In this document: in pieces, positions 4,641 to 8,252 of the stretch
Layout of the letters: each line of letters opens with the position of its first letter
Numbering within the stretch: the first letter of the stretch is position 1
DNA from: an uncultured Nostocoides sp.
Lineage (GTDB): Bacteria; Actinomycetota; Actinomycetes; Actinomycetales; Dermatophilaceae
Length of the DNA stretch: 8,252 nucleotides
Reading direction: 5' to 3'
Assembly: GCA_936931335.1 (NCBI GenBank)
Contig: CAKZIH010000083.1
Span: 1 to 8,252 of the forward strand
Position numbers and translations under genes: made by a program
The notes under the pieces: model-generated
What the model saw: only the letters and a program-made list of their open reading frames with translations
Told to the model about the DNA's origin: nothing
The model's database searches: none

Positions 4641-7607
4641 GTGATTCCAATGGCTCGACGGCGAGTCCTCACGGCGGGAGCGGCGATTGCCGCGCTGCCG
4701 GCAGGGATGCTCGCCACCGCTACCACCTCGACGGCCGCCCCCAGCGACACCGGCACGAGCGTGTACCTCGTTATGACCGCCCAGGAGCCCCTGGCCAGCT
4801 ATGAGGGCGGGGTGTCCGGCTTCGCCCGCACCCGTCCCGCGGACGGCCAGCGTCTGGACACCCGCTCGGCCAATGCCCGCTCGTATGCCGCGCACCTGGT
4901 CGCCACCCATGACGCCGCCCTGCGCGCCGTCGGTGCCCCCACCAGCGCCAAGCGCACCGATTACACCGTGGCGCTGAACGGCTTCAGTGCGTCCCTGACC
5001 GCAGCCCAGGCCGACGCCCTGGCCAAGGCGCCGGGGGTGGCCCACGTGTGGAAGGACGAGCAGCGCTTCGCCGACACGGTGACCACTCCCGACTTCCTCG
5101 GCCTGACCGGCACCGCCGGCGTGTGGAACCAGAAGTTCAAGGGGTCCGCCAAGGCCGGCGCCGGCGTTATCGTCGGTGATTTGGACTCCGGCATCTGGCC
5201 GGAGAACCCCTCCTTCGCCCCCCTGCCGACGCCGGCCGTCGGCCAGGCGCTCGTGGACAGCAAGTGGAAGGGCACCTGCGCCTCCGGTGAAGAAGAGCCG
5301 GTCCCGTGCAACAACAAGCTCATCGGTGCCCGCTACTACACCCAGGGCAACACCGTCCAGGACTTCGAGTTCCGCTCGCCGCGTGACTACAACGGGCACG
5401 GCAGCCACACTGCCGGCACCGCGGCCGGCAACTATGGCGTGCAGGCGGAGATCAACGGAGCCCCGGTCGGCAAGGCCTCGGGCATGGCCCCGGCCGCTCG
5501 GCTCGCGGCATACAAGGTGCTCTGGGCGACTCCCGACGGGCGCGCCTCCGGCAGCACCGAGGGCATCGTCGCCGCGATCAACGACGCGGTCGCCGACGGC
5601 GTCGACGTGATCAACTACTCGATCTCCGGTTCCCGCACGTATGTGGTGAGCCCCGACGAGCTGGCCTTCCTCGGCGCCGCCAACGCCGGTGTTTTCGTCT
5701 CCACCAGCGCCGGCAATGACGGCGACACGGTGGGCAAGAGCAGCGTCGCGCACAACTCGCCGTGGACCATGACCGTCGCCGCAAGCACCCACGATCGCGG
5801 CAACACCAACAGTGTCACCCTCGGCAATGGCCAGACGTACCCGGGTGTCGGCGTCTCCACGACTGGTGCCGGACCGGCCCCGCTCATCGACGCCTCGCAG
5901 GCCGCCGCGGCCGGGGCCGACCCGACCCAGGCGCAACTGTGCTACTCCTCCGCCGACGGCGGACTGGCGCTCGACCCGGCCAAGGTCGCCGGCAAGATCG
6001 TGGTCTGCACCCGTGGGGCCACCGCGCGCACCAACAAGAGCCTGGCGGTCAAGGAGGCCGGTGGCATCGGGATGATCCTGATCAACACCTCCGACGCCCA
6101 GTCGCTCAATGGTGACTTCCACAGCATCCCTACCAGCCACGTCAACGCCACCGAGGGCGCAGCGATCAAGGACTATGCGCTGACCGCGGCGAACCCGACC
6201 GCCACCATCAGCCCCGTTAATGCCGCCAAGGTCCGCGCACCCGAGATGGCCGGCTTCTCCTCCTGGGGCCCGGCGACGGCCGGCAATGGCGACCTGCTCA
6301 AGCCCGACATCACCGCCCCCGGCGTGGACATCATCGCGGCGGTGTCCCCGGCCGGTGACGGCGGCGGCAATATGTTCAACGCCTTGTCCGGCACCTCGAT
6401 GTCGGCACCGCACATCTCCGGTCTGGCCGCCCTGATGATCCAGAAGTACCCGGGCTGGTCCGTGGGCTGGCTGAAGTCGGCCATGATGACCACGGCGACC
6501 ACCCTGGACAACCAGGGCAAGCCGATCCAGCGGGCCGGGCACGATGCCACCCCGATCGACTACGGCAATGGCCACGTCGTACCCAAGAAGATGTTCGACC
6601 CGGGCCTGATCTACGGCAATGCCGCGAGCGAATGGCACAAGTACGCCTGCTCCATCGGCCAGATGCAGTTGGTCACCCAGGCGTGGTTCTGTAAGGGCCA
6701 GCCGGTCATCGACCCCAGTGACATGAACTACGCCAGCATCGCCGTCAACGGCCTCGCGGGTTCGCAGACCGTCACCCGGACGCTGACCAATGCCACCGCG
6801 ACCTCGAGCACCTATCGCGCCACGGTCAACGTGCCCGGCTTCACGGCCAAGGTCAGCGCGCCGTCGCTGAGCTTCGGACCGCGTCAGTCGCGCACCTTCA
6901 AGGTCACCTTCACCCGCACCACCGCGGCGCTGGGCGAGTGGGCCTACGGATCCCTGGTCTGGAAGGACGCCAAGGGTCACTCGGTCCGCAGCTCGATCGC
7001 GCTGCGCCCGGTGGCCGCGGACACCCCGGTGGAGATCACCGGCCGTGGGACCTCCGGCTCCACCACGGTGACCGTCAAGCCCGGTTTCACCGGCACGCTC
7101 AACGCCGATGTCGCCGGTCTGAACCCGGCCACCGTGGACACCCTGCCCACGGCCAAGGGCAGCGCCTCCACGGCAACGGTGACCATCCCCGCCGGCACCA
7201 AGGTGGCCCGGTTCGCGACCTATGACGCGGACTACCCGGCCAACACGGATGTCGACCTGGTGGTCCGCAAGAATGGCGCTCAGGTGGGCACCTCCGGTGG
7301 GGCCACGGCCGAGGAGTCGGTGACCCTGCAGGGCGACGATCTGGGCGGCACCTACACGGTGCAGGCGACCTACTTCTCGGGTGCCGGCGCCAGCCTGGAT
7401 ATCGCGGTGAACAGCTTCGCGGTCGGGACCACTGCCGCGGGCAACTTCACGGCGACCCCGGCCAGCCAGCCTGTCACCATCGGCAAGCCGGTCCCGGTCA
7501 AGCTCGCCTGGTCCGGCCTCACCGCCGGCCAGCGCTACCTCGGCACCGTCGACTGGACCGACGGCACCAGCAGCGTGGGACGCACCCTGGTGAGCATCCT
7601 CAAGTAG
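4641..7607 (+). CDS. Secreted S8 subtilisin-family protease, cucumisin-like, multidomain
   Basis: A 988-residue extracellular serine endopeptidase. The N-terminus has ARRRVLTAG followed by a hydrophobic stretch (about 9-27) and a likely signal-peptidase site near STAA (after A32 or A33). The RRR-V-L pattern makes Tat export possible, though the motif is imperfect. An I9-type inhibitor propeptide spans about 40-147. The catalytic domain holds D182 (DLDSGIWPE), H253 (NGHGSHTAG), oxyanion N359 (SAGNDGD) and S586 (SGTSMSAPH), so the triad is intact. C213 and C223 with CNNKLIGARYY are hallmarks of the plant cucumisin type. A protease-associated (PA) insert lies at about 430-520, an Fn3-like domain at about 694-792, and a beta-rich, pre-peptidase-like C-terminus at 794-988. 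GTG 4641 is preferred because GGGAAGGGAA ends 4 bases upstream; ATG 4650 is the alternative. No sorting signal or membrane anchor is seen, so it is probably released. Substrate unknown. Confidence 0.95.
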   Translation: MIPMARRRVLTAGAAIAALPAGMLATATTSTAAPSDTGTSVYLVMTAQEPLASYEGGVSGFARTRPADGQRLDTRSANARSYAAHLVATHDAALRAVGAPTSAKRTDYTVALNGFSASLTAAQADALAKAPGVAHVWKDEQRFADTVTTPDFLGLTGTAGVWNQKFKGSAKAGAGVIVGDLDSGIWPENPSFAPLPTPAVGQALVDSKWKGTCASGEEEPVPCNNKLIGARYYTQGNTVQDFEFRSPRDYNGHGSHTAGTAAGNYGVQAEINGAPVGKASGMAPAARLAAYKVLWATPDGRASGSTEGIVAAINDAVADGVDVINYSISGSRTYVVSPDELAFLGAANAGVFVSTSAGNDGDTVGKSSVAHNSPWTMTVAASTHDRGNTNSVTLGNGQTYPGVGVSTTGAGPAPLIDASQAAAAGADPTQAQLCYSSADGGLALDPAKVAGKIVVCTRGATARTNKSLAVKEAGGIGMILINTSDAQSLNGDFHSIPTSHVNATEGAAIKDYALTAANPTATISPVNAAKVRAPEMAGFSSWGPATAGNGDLLKPDITAPGVDIIAAVSPAGDGGGNMFNALSGTSMSAPHISGLAALMIQKYPGWSVGWLKSAMMTTATTLDNQGKPIQRAGHDATPIDYGNGHVVPKKMFDPGLIYGNAASEWHKYACSIGQMQLVTQAWFCKGQPVIDPSDMNYASIAVNGLAGSQTVTRTLTNATATSSTYRATVNVPGFTAKVSAPSLSFGPRQSRTFKVTFTRTTAALGEWAYGSLVWKDAKGHSVRSSIALRPVAADTPVEITGRGTSGSTTVTVKPGFTGTLNADVAGLNPATVDTLPTAKGSASTATVTIPAGTKVARFATYDADYPANTDVDLVVRKNGAQVGTSGGATAEESVTLQGDDLGGTYTVQATYFSGAGASLDIAVNSFAVGTTAAGNFTATPASQPVTIGKPVPVKLAWSGLTAGQRYLGTVDWTDGTSSVGRTLVSILK

Positions 7608-7625
7608 GCGGCCACCCGGCATACC

Positions 7626-7666
7626 GCACTATCCCCGGCTCACCTCTGGTGGGCCGGGGATAGTGC
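7626..7666 (+). terminator. Terminator of the subtilase gene
   Basis: GCACTATCCCCGGC (7626-7639) pairs perfectly with GCCGGGGATAGTGC (7653-7666). The stem continues inward through a U-G pair and CACC/GGTG to a UCU triloop, giving 19 consecutive pairs. It starts 18 bases after the stop codon. The tail ATTGT has only scattered T. The near-perfect symmetry makes this a confident intrinsic terminator; it should also block read-through into the ankyrin-like region. Confidence 0.88.
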
Positions 7667-7692
7667 ATTGTCACCGGGGTTATGGGTCATAG

Positions 7693-7830
7693 ACAAGGAC
7701 GGACCGGAAACTGTTCTACGACCACCTATCGGGCAAGATCTCCAAGGGGGAGTTCCCGACGCGCAGGACGTCCGGACTGAGAGGTAGGCCGAGATCAGAT
7801 GGGACCGTTCACCCGCAGGACGCCGCGTGA
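7693..7830 (+). pseudogene. Orphan coding remnant, 45 codons, no start codon
   Basis: Between a TAG at 7690-7692 and a TGA at 7828-7830 this frame encodes 45 residues, including DRKLFYDHLSGKISKGEFPT. The aromatic, Lys and Ser content looks like a real protein segment rather than a GC-rich shadow, which here are Arg/Ala/Pro-rich. There is no ATG or GTG near its beginning, and a complete gene cannot fit after the terminator at 7666. The frame overlaps the start of the ankyrin-like gene by 30 bases, as cotranscribed partners often do. I therefore suspect the 3' end of a gene whose front was deleted. I do not recognise the family, and chance is not excluded. Confidence 0.3.
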
Positions 7831-8252
7831 CACGAACGCCCTGTACGCGGCAGTGACGCACGGCACTTTCACCGAGATGGAGCAGGTCTACGAGCCGGCA
7901 TGGGTGAACTATGAGTTCGAGTCCGGCACGCCGCTCACTTTGGCTCTGACGAACAAGGACACGGACCAGCGAGTCGCCCATCGCGAACCGGCTCCTCGAT
8001 GACGGCGCCGACGTGAGGACTGGGCAGCCGCTGCACGTCCTGCTTGGCCGCAACCAGCACGACTTCACGGCTGAGGCGCCGCTGCTTGCACGGATTTTCG
8101 ATCAGGGTGCGGACGTCAACGAGGTCATGAAGAAGTTCGGCACCCCGCTGGAGACCATCGCCGCGAAGTTCAAGTTCAGCGACGTCGAACTCGAGCCGTT
8201 CTACGACATTCTCCTCGCACGTCCCGACCTGGATCTGCTCGAGCAGTGCCTG
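7799..8252 (+). pseudogene. Ankyrin-repeat-like protein gene, frameshifted, 3' partial
   Basis: The first frame runs from ATG 7799 and stops at TGA 8000-8002 after 67 codons. The protein-like content continues in another frame from ATC at 7980 to the window end. Skipping one C of the CCC at 7977-7979 joins DTDQRVA to IANRLLDDGADV and gives a continuous 151-residue reading. Ankyrin-like helix-turn patterns are then visible: NALYAAVTHGTFTEM, ANRLLDDGADVRTG, PLLARIFDQGADVNEV and FGTPLETIA, ending in YDILLARPDLDLLEQC. Such proteins act by protein-protein binding; the partner is unknown. A weak Shine-Dalgarno (GAGAGG or GAGA) precedes the ATG. The gene may be a pseudogene, or the extra C may be a sequencing error. 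Two phases of clean coding sense on either side of one base argue for a recent single-base event. The C-terminus is outside the window. Confidence 0.7.

Noticed and set aside
4578..7622. A 1014-codon open frame on the minus strand, opposite the subtilase.
   Set aside because: It is a stop-free shadow caused by high GC3 on the other strand. Its translation is dominated by Gly, Arg, His, Val and Asp, has no recognisable domain, and the plus-strand protease has an intact triad and domains.
7971..7985. Programmed +1 frameshifting in the ankyrin gene.
   Set aside because: No good slippery codon is visible: the Ala codon GCC would have to re-pair on CCC with a first-position mismatch, and no stimulatory element or in-frame stop sits at the site. 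Mutation or sequencing error is simpler.
7640..8068. 142-codon minus-strand frame across the 3' region.
   Set aside because: It runs through the terminator and opposite the ankyrin-like sequence; its translation is Ser/Arg/Cys-rich without any motif.
1..8252. tRNA, rRNA genes or insertion sequences.
   Set aside because: I saw no cloverleaf-like pattern with a T-arm, no rRNA segment, no transposase motif and no terminal inverted repeats with target duplications.

Overview
The window is high-GC DNA, very probably from an actinobacterium and perhaps a member of Micrococcales or a relative. That rests on strong G/C preference at third codon positions, GatA and GatB proteins that read like the mycobacterial/actinobacterial versions (for example a GGSGGGS amidase loop), and an actinobacterial-style glycine-rich DUF937 protein. 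The taxonomic call is inference.

Layout. (1) Positions 2-2913, plus strand: the 3' part of gatA, then gatB with a 4-base ATGA overlap. These are two subunits of the tRNA-dependent amidotransferase GatCAB; gatC is expected upstream, outside the window. (2) Positions 2914-3104: a short degenerate 17-bp tandem repeat, then a strong hairpin that can end transcription from both sides, because the next gene converges on it. (3) Positions 3105-3869, minus strand: a DUF937 protein with a Gly/Leu-rich linker and three similar C-terminal mini-motifs. Its leader holds two hairpins, one with a UUCG tetraloop, and a near-perfect Shine-Dalgarno. (4) Positions 3870-4018: a divergent control region. (5) Positions 4019-4543, plus strand: a SixA-type phosphohistidine phosphatase. 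(6) Positions 4641-7607, plus strand: a large secreted subtilisin-family (S8, cucumisin-like) protease with signal peptide, I9 propeptide, PA insert, Fn3-like domain and C-terminal beta domains, followed by a 19-bp terminator hairpin. (7) Positions 7690-8252: a stretch of lower GC with a short orphan coding remnant and an ankyrin-like gene that is frameshifted and runs off the window end.

The genes do not form one pathway. gatA-gatB is an essential translation operon. DUF937, sixA and the protease look like separate neighbouring transcription units. The 3' end looks like an accessory patch undergoing decay. I see no clear novel multi-gene system. The items most worth a second look are the frameshifted ankyrin gene with the orphan peptide overlapping its start, the repeated C-terminal motif of the DUF937 protein, and the structured leader in front of that gene.
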